DNA of 49,425 bases, from positions 1-49,425 of the forward strand of contig CAITSZ010000042.1 in NCBI GenBank assembly GCA_903895195.1. The letters are read 5' to 3'. Positions 42,351 to 49,425 of this stretch are shown here, one piece after another; the first letter of the stretch is position 1, and every line of letters begins with the position of its first letter. The notes beneath the pieces are model-generated. The model did no database searches, was not told the origin of the DNA, and worked only from the letters and a program-made list of their open reading frames with translations. This DNA comes from an uncultured Chlorobiaceae bacterium. Lineage in GTDB: Bacteria > Bacteroidota > Chlorobiia > Chlorobiales > Chlorobiaceae. A program made the position numbers and the translations under genes.

Positions 42351-44216
42351 ATGAGTTTACTTCAAATTAATCCTCCGGATTATGTGAAAAACAAAAAGCT
42401 GATTCAGTGGGTGAAGGAAACCGCTGAACTCTGCCGCCCAAGCTCCATCCACTGGTGCGATGGTTCTCAGGAAGAGTATGATGCCCTCTGTCAGCAGATG
42501 GTGAAGAGCGGCACATTCATCAGACTTAATGAAGAAAAACGTCCGAACAGCTATCTCTGCCGTTCAGATCCGAGTGACGTTGCAAGGGTCGAGGACAGAA
42601 CCTACATATGCAGTCTCCGCCGTCAGGATGCAGGACCGACCAATAACTGGGTAGCTCCGAAAGAGATGAAAGAGACTCTCAATGAGCTCTTCACCGGGTG
42701 TATGGAAGGCAGAACCATGTATGTCATCCCTTTCAGCATGGGACCTCTTGGATCGCATATTGCGCATATTGGCGTTGAAATTTCCGATTCTCCCTATGTT
42801 GTGACCAACATGCGCATCATGACGAGAATGGGTCGCAAGGTCATGGAGCTGCTTGGCGAAACAAGTGAGTTTGTTCCTTGTCTGCACTCAGTAGGTGCAC
42901 CGCTTGAGCCAGGCGCAATAGACGTCGCATGGCCATGCAACGGCAAGAAATATATTGTCCACTTTCCTGAAGAGCGCCTGATTGTTTCCTATGGAAGCGG
43001 TTATGGCGGTAATGCACTTCTTGGCAAAAAATGTTTTGCCTTGCGTATTGCATCGTCAATGGCTCGTGATGAAGGCTGGCTTGCCGAGCACATGCTGATT
43101 CTCGGTCTTGAATCACCTGACGGCGAAAAAACCTATGTCGGAGCAGCATTTCCAAGTGCCTGTGGTAAAACAAACTTTGCCATGCTTATCCCTCCTCAGG
43201 CTTTTGATGGCTGGAAGGTTACAACTATCGGTGACGATATTGCCTGGATTAAACCCGGTGAAGATGGTCGTCTGTATGCTATCAACCCTGAATATGGCTT
43301 TTTCGGCGTTGCTCCAGGTACATCGGATAAATCAAATCCGAATGCTATGGCGACTCTCGCGAAGAACTGTATTTTCACCAATGTAGCCATGACTCCGGAC
43401 GGAGATGTCTGGTGGGAAGGAATGACTGATGTGGCTCCTGACGAGCTGATTGATTGGCAGGGAAATCGCTGGACTCCTGATTGCGGAAGGGTTTCTTCGC
43501 ATCCTAATGCCCGGTTTACCTCACCGGCAAATCAGTGTCCATCGCTGGATCCTGACTGGGAAAATCCTAAAGGAGTTCCGATCAGTGCCTTTATTTTCGG
43601 TGGTCGTCGTGGTGATACTGTTCCACTTGTGTATCAGTCTGCAAACTGGAATTTCGGAGTATATCTTGCAGCTACAATGGGCTCAGAAAAAACCGCTGCA
43701 GCTGCCGGTACGATTGGCGATGTTCGTCGCGATCCTTTTGCCATGATTCCTTTCTGCGGTTACCACATGGGCGACTACTTCAATCATTGGCTCCATGTTG
43801 GCCGGACTCTTCAGGAGCCGCCAAGAATTTTCGGCGTCAACTGGTTCCGCAAAGATGAGAACGGCAAGTTCCTCTGGCCTGGATTTGGCGAGAATATGCG
43901 CGTACTGCAATGGATTGTCGGTCGTGTTCGTGGACAGGCTGCCGCTGTCGAAAGTCCGCTGGGCTGGATGCCGAAGTATGAGTCGATCGATTGGACAGGT
44001 CTTGAAGAAATGACTTCAGAGAAGTTTTCAAAACTGATGTCGGTTGACCGTGAAGCATGGAAGACGGAGCTTCTGTCACATGAGGAGCTTTTCGCATTGA
44101 TTTACGACAGGCTTCCCAAAGAGTTTAATCACATCCGCGAACTGATGCTCTCAACGCTTTGGATGTCTCCAAGGCACTGGTCGCTCGCTCCTGAAGATTA
44201 CTCTCTCGACCATTGA
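42351..44216 (+). CDS. pckG: Phosphoenolpyruvate carboxykinase (GTP)
   Basis: This 621-residue protein starts at ATG 42351. The GTP-dependent type is shown by [19 protein letters not shown], the P-loop [13 protein letters not shown], the metal loop [12 protein letters not shown] and [13 protein letters not shown]. It interconverts oxaloacetate and phosphoenolpyruvate. In an autotroph using the reductive TCA cycle it may work in gluconeogenesis or anaplerosis. It is a single-gene unit between two terminators. Confidence 0.97.
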   Translation: MSLLQINPPDYVKNKKLIQWVKETAELCRPSSIHWCDGSQEEYDALCQQMVKSGTFIRLNEEKRPNSYLCRSDPSDVARVEDRTYICSLRRQDAGPTNNWVAPKEMKETLNELFTGCMEGRTMYVIPFSMGPLGSHIAHIGVEISDSPYVVTNMRIMTRMGRKVMELLGETSEFVPCLHSVGAPLEPGAIDVAWPCNGKKYIVHFPEERLIVSYGSGYGGNALLGKKCFALRIASSMARDEGWLAEHMLILGLESPDGEKTYVGAAFPSACGKTNFAMLIPPQAFDGWKVTTIGDDIAWIKPGEDGRLYAINPEYGFFGVAPGTSDKSNPNAMATLAKNCIFTNVAMTPDGDVWWEGMTDVAPDELIDWQGNRWTPDCGRVSSHPNARFTSPANQCPSLDPDWENPKGVPISAFIFGGRRGDTVPLVYQSANWNFGVYLAATMGSEKTAAAAGTIGDVRRDPFAMIPFCGYHMGDYFNHWLHVGRTLQEPPRIFGVNWFRKDENGKFLWPGFGENMRVLQWIVGRVRGQAAAVESPLGWMPKYESIDWTGLEEMTSEKFSKLMSVDREAWKTELLSHEELFALIYDRLPKEFNHIRELMLSTLWMSPRHWSLAPEDYSLDH

Positions 44217-44236
44217 TTCGGTCTGGGGTTAAAGTA

Positions 44237-44276
44237 AAAACAGAGAAGGCGCCCTGGAGGGCGCCTTCTCTGTTTT
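44237..44276. terminator. Strong terminator between pckG and dodecin
   Basis: AAAACAGAGAAGGCGCCC (44237-44254) and GGGCGCCTTCTCTGTTTT (44259-44276) are perfect 18-bp arms around a 4-base loop. A-run and T-run at the ends allow termination for both convergent genes. Confidence 0.93.
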
Positions 44277-44294
44277 ATCATAAAAATCTTGTTA

Positions 44295-44507
44295 TCAATC
44301 CTCGTCAAGGGTGAAGCCGATTTTTATAGTTACCTGCCAGTAGGCGATTTTCTGGTTTTCCACATGACCCCGGGTTTCTACGATTTCAATCCACTTGATA
44401 TTTCTGATTGATTCAGAAGCTTTTGCAACAGCATTATTGACTGCTTCTTCAATGCTTGTAGGCGAAGAGCCTACAATTTCGATTTTCTTATAAATGTGAG
44501 CGCTCAT
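44295..44507 (-). CDS. Dodecin family flavin-binding protein
   Basis: This 70-residue protein reads IYKKIEIVGSSPTSIEEAVN, then NIKWIEIVETRGHVEN with the flavin-stacking Trp, and YWQVTIKIGFTLDED. Dodecins form hollow dodecamers that store riboflavin-type flavins. The length and all conserved positions are normal. Its minus-strand 3' end faces the shared hairpin. Confidence 0.92.
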   Translation of the reverse strand: MSAHIYKKIEIVGSSPTSIEEAVNNAVAKASESIRNIKWIEIVETRGHVENQKIAYWQVTIKIGFTLDED

Positions 44508-44682
44508 GGCGTATCATGGTTTAAGTGCTTAAAAAAAAGGTACACGTAAGGTGACGCGTGCGTCAGTTCAGCACTCATATTAGCAATTCAGGCGAAATCT
44601 TCAAAAAACCTTTCTATGCCTGAGCATTGTTGTAATAATGATAATCGAGGGAAGAGAGTGGGGTTGTTCATGTGTGGGCGCC

Positions 44683-44719
44683 GCCCGGAACAATCATCAA
44701 CTTAAAGGTTGTTCCGGGC
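44683..44719. terminator. Stem-loop downstream of the acetate-type transporter
   Basis: GCCCGGAACAA (44683-44693) and TTGTTCCGGGC (44709-44719) form an 11-bp stem with a 15-base loop, 16 bp beyond the transporter stop. There is no U-run, so termination is only likely. The rest of the 44508-44734 gap holds no gene. Confidence 0.5.
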
Positions 44720-44734
44720 ACAGGGGGCAGGTTG

Positions 44735-45283
44735 TTACATTCCTAGGGAGCGAAACAGAAGCGGCAACGCGCACAGTGCGATGGCAACATTAGTTGCTCC
44801 GCAGATTTTGGTGATAGTTGCATTCTGCTTGTACCAGGCAAACGGAAGCAGGATGGTAAGCACGTTGATAAGAAGAAGAACCGTGCCTAACGGCCATATT
44901 TTTCCCATCAGGATAGCCTTGTAGCTGAACACCGCCGTGATGAAAAAGATAGCGAGAAAAAGGTGAGCGTAAATTTTTTTGTCACCGGGATTGTAGAAAT
45001 GCATGGCCACAACAACCCAGAACAGGCCGTAAGTGGCAAAGATTGTCCCGATGTAAATTCTTGCTTCAGGCGGCATACCGACATCGAACAGATAGAGACA
45101 GGCGGCAGTGAAAAGCTGAGCGAATCCGCCGAAATAGAGTGCAATATGGGCAAGATTTCTTCCCAGTTTTGCGTGATCAGTCTCCTTGTCAAGTCCAAAT
45201 CCCAACTGTTCCAGGCCAAAAACCCATACAGTGACGATAAGTCCAAATAATCCGATAGCTTCCGGATTAACCACATTCATCAT
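44735..45283 (-). CDS. GPR1/FUN34/YaaH-family transporter (acetate/succinate type)
   Basis: This 182-residue protein has six hydrophobic segments. The family motif near the start is NPEAIGLFGLIVTVWVFGLE. Further segments are ALYFGGFAQLFTAACLYLF, GTIFATYGLFWVVVAMHF and LFLAIFFITAVFSYK. Proteins of this family (SatP-like) move acetate or succinate across the inner membrane. Acetate uptake is known in green sulfur bacteria, so the role fits, but the substrate is inferred. Transcribed alone. Confidence 0.75.
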   Translation of the reverse strand: MMNVVNPEAIGLFGLIVTVWVFGLEQLGFGLDKETDHAKLGRNLAHIALYFGGFAQLFTAACLYLFDVGMPPEARIYIGTIFATYGLFWVVVAMHFYNPGDKKIYAHLFLAIFFITAVFSYKAILMGKIWPLGTVLLLINVLTILLPFAWYKQNATITKICGATNVAIALCALPLLFRSLGM

Positions 45284-45470
45284 CAGAGCTCCTTTTTATT
45301 TTAGTTTATAACTGTTACTGCCGTTCAACGGATGCAACGGCTGCGTCAATGTACTGCAATTATTTTTAAAGAATAACAGAATTGTTTTGTTCCGATTGTA
45401 ACACGTTTTCCGCATTCTTTTAATACCTTGCAACTTTGATGAAGACAATAAATGAACATGTTTTTACCCG

Positions 45471-46781
45471 ATGACCTTATCTGCTGAAGAATCCACGATT
45501 AACAATTCTGATACGGCCGGGCCTCAAACAAAAAAAGGCATTTCGAGGCCGTTGCTTTCAGCTTTTCCAGCATTCCAGAGCAGGAATTTCCGGCTTTATT
45601 TTCCGGGGCAGGTTATTTCCATGATAGGAACATGGATACAGATGGTCGCGCAGGGCTGGCTGGTGCTTGAAATTACCGGTTCGGCTTTTGACGTTGGAGT
45701 AGTTGCTGCGGCCTCGACCCTCCCGACTCTTTTTCTCTCACTCTTTGGAGGGGTGATTGTTGACCGCTACCCGAAGCGAGCCATTCTGCTCTGGACCCAG
45801 TCATCCGCAATGATCCTTGCCTTTATTCTTGGCATTTTTGCGGTGACAGGTACCGTTACGATCTGGATTATTATTGTGCTTTCGTTTCTTCTCGGCTGTG
45901 TCAATGCTCTCAATGTCCCGGCTCTGCAGGCGTTTCTCAGTGAAATTGTTGAGCGGGAGGATCTTGCATCTGCCATTGCGATGAATTCAGCTATCTATAA
46001 CGGCTCCAGAATCATCGGGCCGGCTATTGCAGGATTTCTGATTTCAGCAACAGGGACGGGCGTTGCCTTCCTTGTCAACGGAGTCAGTTTTTTTGCGGTT
46101 ATCCTCTCTCTCCTCTCCATGAAAAATCTCCCAAAACAGGTTGTTGCTAAACTTCCCATACATCCACTGCTGTCGATCAAAGAAGGGTTGAAATATTCCT
46201 GGAATCATCCGTTGATAAGAACCATTGTCCTCTTTATTGCCGTGATTTCAATTTTTGCATGGTCTTATGTCACCATGCTTCCAGTTATAGCAAAACGGAC
46301 GTTCGGTATGGATGCTTCAGGACTGGGGTATCTTTACGGAATCTCAGGCCTTGGCTCTGTTGTTGGTACTGTGGTTGTCTCCATATACTCCAAAAAAATC
46401 GACCGGCTCTTTTTTATTGCCGGAGGAAATATCCTTTTCGCTCTTGCTCTTATAGGATTTACGGAAACAACGGTTCTCCCTGAGGCTCTCGCCTTTCTTT
46501 TTATCGCAGGCTTCGGGCTTGTTGCTGCCGTGTCGACCATGAGCGCAACCATTCAGAGTACTGTTGACGATCGTTTCCGGGGACGTGTGATGAGTCTTTA
46601 TATGATGGTTTTCATGGGATTCATGCCGATCGGCAACCTCGAGATCGGCTATCTTTCGGAACACTTCGGCACAGGGCTTGCAATCCGCATAGGCTGTGTT
46701 GTAACAATCCTCGCCTCATTATTTCTAATCTACTCAAGTAGAAGTGTCCGCACAGCCTACCAACGTTATAAAGCAATGTAA
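45471..46781 (+). CDS. Major facilitator superfamily transporter (MFS_3/EntS-like)
   Basis: This 436-residue protein has 12 predicted membrane segments. The first signature is NFRLYFPGQVISMIGTWIQM, then ITGSAFDVGVVAAASTLPTL, GGVIVDRYPKRAIL (the MFS loop 2-3 motif) and the second-half FRGRVMSLYMMVFMG. This pattern fits exporters such as enterobactin or macrolide efflux pumps. The substrate is unknown. The ribosome site is weak. It is the last housekeeping-looking gene before the mobile segment. Confidence 0.87.
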   Translation: MTLSAEESTINNSDTAGPQTKKGISRPLLSAFPAFQSRNFRLYFPGQVISMIGTWIQMVAQGWLVLEITGSAFDVGVVAAASTLPTLFLSLFGGVIVDRYPKRAILLWTQSSAMILAFILGIFAVTGTVTIWIIIVLSFLLGCVNALNVPALQAFLSEIVEREDLASAIAMNSAIYNGSRIIGPAIAGFLISATGTGVAFLVNGVSFFAVILSLLSMKNLPKQVVAKLPIHPLLSIKEGLKYSWNHPLIRTIVLFIAVISIFAWSYVTMLPVIAKRTFGMDASGLGYLYGISGLGSVVGTVVVSIYSKKIDRLFFIAGGNILFALALIGFTETTVLPEALAFLFIAGFGLVAAVSTMSATIQSTVDDRFRGRVMSLYMMVFMGFMPIGNLEIGYLSEHFGTGLAIRIGCVVTILASLFLIYSSRSVRTAYQRYKAM

Positions 46782-46784
46782 AGA

Positions 46785-46936
46785 TTAGAGGGCATTGAGA
46801 GCAAAGCCGTATTTGAGGTAGCTGATCCTATGGTTATCACTATTAATGTTTTCAATCCATGCTTTTTCCTCATGACTGATCTTGACAATTTCTTGAGTAC
46901 TGCTACCGGAGAAAGTGGCAGCTACAGTTTGTAACG
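46785..46936 (-). pseudogene. C-terminal remnant of a Panacea/SocA-like (DUF4065) protein
   Basis: The minus-strand frame reads SGSSTQEIVKISHEEKAW, then ENINSDNHRISYLKYGFALN, and stops at 46785. This resembles the end of Panacea (DUF4065, SocA-like) antitoxins. Only about 45 codons remain; there is no start and no partner toxin. Confidence 0.45.
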
Positions 46937-46973
46937 TACTCACTCTGAGTACCCTTGAAGGGGTAACGTTACA
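46930..46973. repeat. Compound inverted repeat (three-way junction type)
   Basis: The outer arms are TGTAACG (46930-46936) and CGTTACA (46967-46973). They enclose GTACTC (46936-46941)/GAGTAC (46947-46952) and a CCCTT-G-AAGGG word (46952-46962). All could fold together as a stem with two branches. It sits exactly between the Panacea-like and the terminase-like remnants. Confidence 0.6.
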
Positions 46974-47099
46974 GCTGCGCTGACGAGCTGGTTTGCTGCT
47001 GCGTGGATACTTGAGCGGAAGTGGCCGGAGCGGTGGGGCCGGCGTGAGGTGCCGCCTGGGGATGAGACGGGGTTGGATCCGCTGGTGGTGATGGGGTAA
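46959..47099 (+). pseudogene. Remnant resembling a phage terminase small subunit C-terminus
   Basis: The plus-strand frame reads RGNVTAALTSWFAAAWILER, then KWPERWGRREVPPG, and ends at TAA 47099. GNVTAA and the WxLER-PERWGRRE words resemble the ends of phage small-terminase-like proteins. It is visibly richer in G and C than its flanks, which suggests a different origin. No start codon and no large terminase are present. Confidence 0.35.
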
Positions 47100-47142
47100 T
47101 TATTTCAAAACCTGAATCGTGCAGGGCTTTTGAATATTGTCG

Positions 47143-47433
47143 CTAACGTGCCAACGCCCTGCTGACTGCTTCAGGTTCATGGGCAATGACGGTTAAAAGT
47201 ACCCGTGCTGCACGATCAGGTTGACGGCGCTTTTGTTCCCAATCTTGTAGTGCCCGAACATCAAAGCCAAACCGCGAAGAAAATTCGGGTTGCGTCAACC
47301 CTAAACTGGTTCGGATAGACTTAACGTCAATCTCTTCTGGAACATGAACAGTAAAACCGTCACTCGTTTCGCCGCGTGCATAGGCTAACGCCTGGTTGGC
47401 GGACTTGATAAGTTTAGTTCCTGCGTTGGACAT
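47143..47433 (-). CDS. HigA-like antitoxin, XRE helix-turn-helix
   Basis: This 96-residue protein is read from the ATG at 47433. The longer frame to 47466 lies inside the toxin gene and is not needed. It has the helix-turn-helix [20 protein letters not shown], then [20 protein letters not shown], typical of HigA/MqsA-type antitoxins paired with HigB2 toxins. Its start lies within the toxin 3' end (20-bp overlap), so translation is coupled. Confidence 0.85.
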   Translation of the reverse strand: MSNAGTKLIKSANQALAYARGETSDGFTVHVPEEIDVKSIRTSLGLTQPEFSSRFGFDVRALQDWEQKRRQPDRAARVLLTVIAHEPEAVSRALAR

Positions 47434-47779
47434 AGTTTTTAACTCCTTTCTTGTAAACTTCAGCAATCGATCCTAAAATCAGCTTCAGTTCATTTCTTTC
47501 GGATTGCGATAAATTGGCTCTTTCACCTTTTGAAAATATAGATAACAGGAATACAGGAATATCTTCTCCGGCATAGAAGGTAACAACCCTGTACCCTCCG
47601 CTTTTTCCCTTTCCTCGCCCAGCAAATCGAATTTTTCGCGCCCCGCCTGTACCTTTCATTTCCACTCCGGCATCAGGGGTTTGCGCTATATAATCGACGA
47701 TTGATCGACGCTCATCAGCAGTTAAACCGAGCGCTTTGGCATCGACGAGATAATCCGGCGTTTCTATAACAACATGCAT
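47414..47779 (-). CDS. HigB2/RelE-type toxin
   Basis: This 121-residue protein starts with the family words [21 protein letters not shown]. The core is [20 protein letters not shown], then [20 protein letters not shown] and [13 protein letters not shown]. This is the RelE-like HigB2 (PF06296) pattern. Toxin before antitoxin. The extra tail [13 protein letters not shown] overlaps the antitoxin start. It probably cuts mRNA at the ribosome. Confidence 0.88.
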   Translation of the reverse strand: MHVVIETPDYLVDAKALGLTADERRSIVDYIAQTPDAGVEMKGTGGARKIRFAGRGKGKSGGYRVVTFYAGEDIPVFLLSIFSKGERANLSQSERNELKLILGSIAEVYKKGVKNYVQRRN

Positions 47780-47788
47780 CGTTTAATG

Positions 47789-47803
47789 TACGGCAATGCC
47801 GTA
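47789..47803. promoter_or_regulatory. Palindromic operator upstream of the second HigBA pair
   Basis: TACGGCA and TGCCGTA are perfect 7-bp arms around one base, 9 bp upstream of the toxin ATG. The antitoxin helix-turn-helix is the likely binder. The rest of 47780-47916 holds nothing else I can support. Confidence 0.6.
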
Positions 47804-47916
47804 GATAATGCAAGGGGTAGTTCGAGGGAACCACGCCTGCAGGCAAAAAGTACAAGCCGATGCGCACAGGGTACCCTTATTTTAAATCGCTCGAGCGAGT
47901 GACTGTATAATCTGTA

Positions 47917-48375
47917 TTATGGTGCAGGAAACGCTTGTCGTTGCCTTGTGTCCAGACGCCATATGCAAGGGTCGTATGCCGCAAACGCATGTGCGCAGAA
48001 AGATAAATGCACCGCAGTGCCATGATTCATGCTGCTGAACGGAAGGGTAAAGACAAGCACTGGGCAACTCACCCATTCATGGCTCTCGCGGTCAAAATAT
48101 TGGAGCGGTTTTCCGGCAAAAACAATCTCAAGGCGTTCACCTGGCACATGCGACTGCGCCATCGTTGCCTGTGGCTGTGCCGCCAGATAATGCTTGAGAT
48201 GAAAACTGAATTGCGCATAACGGTACCCGTCCGGTTGTTCCTTCAGGTACTCTTCCCACAAGAGTTGTTTGGTGACCCCGAGCAATTTGAGTTGCTGGCC
48301 ATAATACTGAAACCTTGGCTCTAACTGCTGAAAACGTTTATCAGTCGTTTGGCTGGATCGTGGAGAATAAACCAC
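47917..48375 (-). pseudogene. IS21-family IstA transposase fragment
   Basis: The frame reads RFQQLEPRFQYYGQQLKLLG, then VTKQLLWEEYLKEQPDGYRY and QFSFHLKHYL, with RLEIVFAGKPLQYFDRESHE later. This is the middle of IstA, up to the start of its catalytic domain (VFAGK where VDFTGK-like sequence with the first Asp is expected). After about residue 115 the frame loses similarity. The N-terminus, the rest of the catalytic domain and the IstB gene are missing. The element is dead. Confidence 0.75.
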
Positions 48376-48966
48376 TGCGCTGAGATCAGCGTCAGGTAGG
48401 GCGGAGTGCAGCGCTGTGTGATGAGCGGGTGCAGTTTGGTGCGGTTAGAGGCAACTGGGCTGAGTCTGCTGAACAGTATAGCACAGAGGCATGGAGCGTA
48501 GCGGACGAGCTGAGTTTGGAATGTTAGTTTTTATGGTTTTATCGCCATGCAAACTGAATCGATTTAAATAGTTAGGATAACAGGTGCAATGGGGAAGTAG
48601 TCAAAAGAATCAAGCGAATTAACATAAATAAAAGGAATTTGAAGAGCTTCTGACTGAGCTGAGAAGTGATTAGACTTTGCTGGCGAATTCAGGTGAAGGG
48701 GAAATGCTAACGGATTGATTAAGTGTATGGTTTAAAAAATACGCAATGTTCAAGGGTCGCAGGTCTATGTATGTAATTGCTTGGCCGAACATATGACTTA
48801 AGAAATCGGGAAACATCGGATTGCGCGGTTGTTGATTCTTGAGGTTGACTAGTAGCGTGACAGGCAGTCGTAAAGAAGTTATTGGTGATTATAAGATGTG
48901 GATTTTGATGATATTTTGCCAGACTCGGAATATGTCAACAAAGATGTCGCCGGTTTATAAAAAAAA
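48376..48966. other. Gene-free stretch between IS remnants
   Basis: There is no supportable gene in about 590 bp. The first 60 bp continue the open IstA frame without recognisable sequence. The rest is AT-rich with many stops in all frames. One end of the IS3 element should lie near 48900-48966, but I could not define its inverted repeat. Confidence 0.4.
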
Positions 48967-49425
48967 TCATTCAATTGTATCCGGGTTTAAGACTACTTCC
49001 CGGGTCACACTCCATTGCTTAACAGGTCGAGATCCCCATCGTTCTGGATATGCCATGTGAGCCTCTCGCATCGTTGCATTTCTCCTCCTGAAAATTGCTT
49101 CTGCCTGCCCTGTTCGCATCTGTTCCGGAGTCACATAACCGATTGATGAATGGAGATGCTCTTGATTATACCAATGCACGAAAGATGCCATCCATTGCCG
49201 TGTATGATCCAGACTTTCAAACCGCTCGGGATAGTTAACCCGGTACTTCATTGTCTTAAAGAGAGACTCGCTAAACGGGTTGTCGTTGCTGACTCTCGGT
49301 CGACTATGTGAGACTTCTACCTTGAGCTCCTGAAGCAAAGCCATAAGGGTAATGCCTTTCATAGGGCCACCATTATCGGCGTGTAGGGCTCTGATCTTTA
49401 TCTTTCTGCCCTTCAGGGTTCTCTC
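48967..49425 (-). mobile_element. IS3-family transposase (OrfB), C-terminal part, 5' end off the window
   Basis: The minus-strand frame is open from the window edge, about 152 codons. The rve/DDE core shows KIRALHADNGGPMKG (second Asp) and NDNPFSESLFKTMKYR (catalytic Glu). The ending is FVHWYNQEHLHSSIGYVTPE, the classic IS3 pattern. The stop is at 48967 after LNPDTIE. Whether the element is complete cannot be seen. Confidence 0.9.

Noticed and set aside
47882-48076. A 64-codon minus-strand frame
   Set aside because: It is an alternative frame of the decayed IS21 transposase, not a separate gene.

Overview
The window looks like the replication-origin region of a green sulfur bacterium (Chlorobium/Pelodictyon-type). 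This rests on gene content and order: rpmH-rnpA-yidD-yidC facing away from dnaA-dnaN-recF, a bacteriochlorophyll-type geranylgeranyl reductase beside a DUF2499 (Ycf49-like) membrane protein, a detached atpD-atpC pair, a flavodiiron protein, GTP-dependent PEP carboxykinase and a B-family DNA polymerase. The species cannot be fixed from the sequence alone.

Layout. (a) 1-6.7 kb is accessory DNA: the truncated gene for a phospholipase-D/superfamily-II helicase with a NUDIX hydrolase, a hipBA module, a HigBA-type toxin-antitoxin pair, and several decayed pieces (a second ROK kinase copy, a DUF2442 gene, a KilA-N gene, an 11-bp tandem repeat). (b) 6.7-11.0 kb is a leftward run of ROK kinase, PAP2 phosphatase, yidC, yidD, rnpA and rpmH. 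(c) 11.0-15.8 kb holds the probable oriC and the rightward replication genes dnaA, dnaN, recF and a DciA-like gene, with DnaA-box-like sites on both sides of dnaA. (d) 15.8-29.2 kb has fprA, polB and mnmG leftward, with mnmG bracketed by two parS-type palindromes; secD, secF and a SurA-like PPIase rightward; then gyrB, yraN and rnhB leftward. (e) 29.3-30.0 kb is a small graveyard of defence-type genes (DUF5131, TcmP-like, HsdR fragments). (f) 30.4-46.8 kb is housekeeping: rng, dapD, ctpA, DUF2499, bchP, glyS, clpS, an LD-carboxypeptidase, atpC, atpD, tRNA-Thr, a TlpA-like thioredoxin, pckG, dodecin, an acetate-type transporter and an MFS exporter. (g) 46.8-49.4 kb is again accessory: a Panacea-like remnant, a terminase-like remnant, a second HigBA pair, an IS21 remnant and an IS3-family transposase running off the end.

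How the parts work together. The core is the chromosome maintenance and membrane-biogenesis block found around bacterial origins: initiation (DnaA, DciA-like), sliding clamp, RecF repair, gyrase, RNase HII, parS segregation sites, and the YidC/SecDF insertion machinery with the periplasmic chaperone. Both edges hold toxin-antitoxin modules, IS fragments and dead defence genes. I found no CRISPR array or rRNA. The strongest candidate for an under-described system is the translationally coupled NUDIX + PLD-helicase pair at the left edge. Other leads are the DUF2499-bchP pair, dapD in a lineage reported to make diaminopimelate by another route, the parS pair around mnmG, and a toxin-antitoxin promoter that appears to give a leaderless toxin mRNA.
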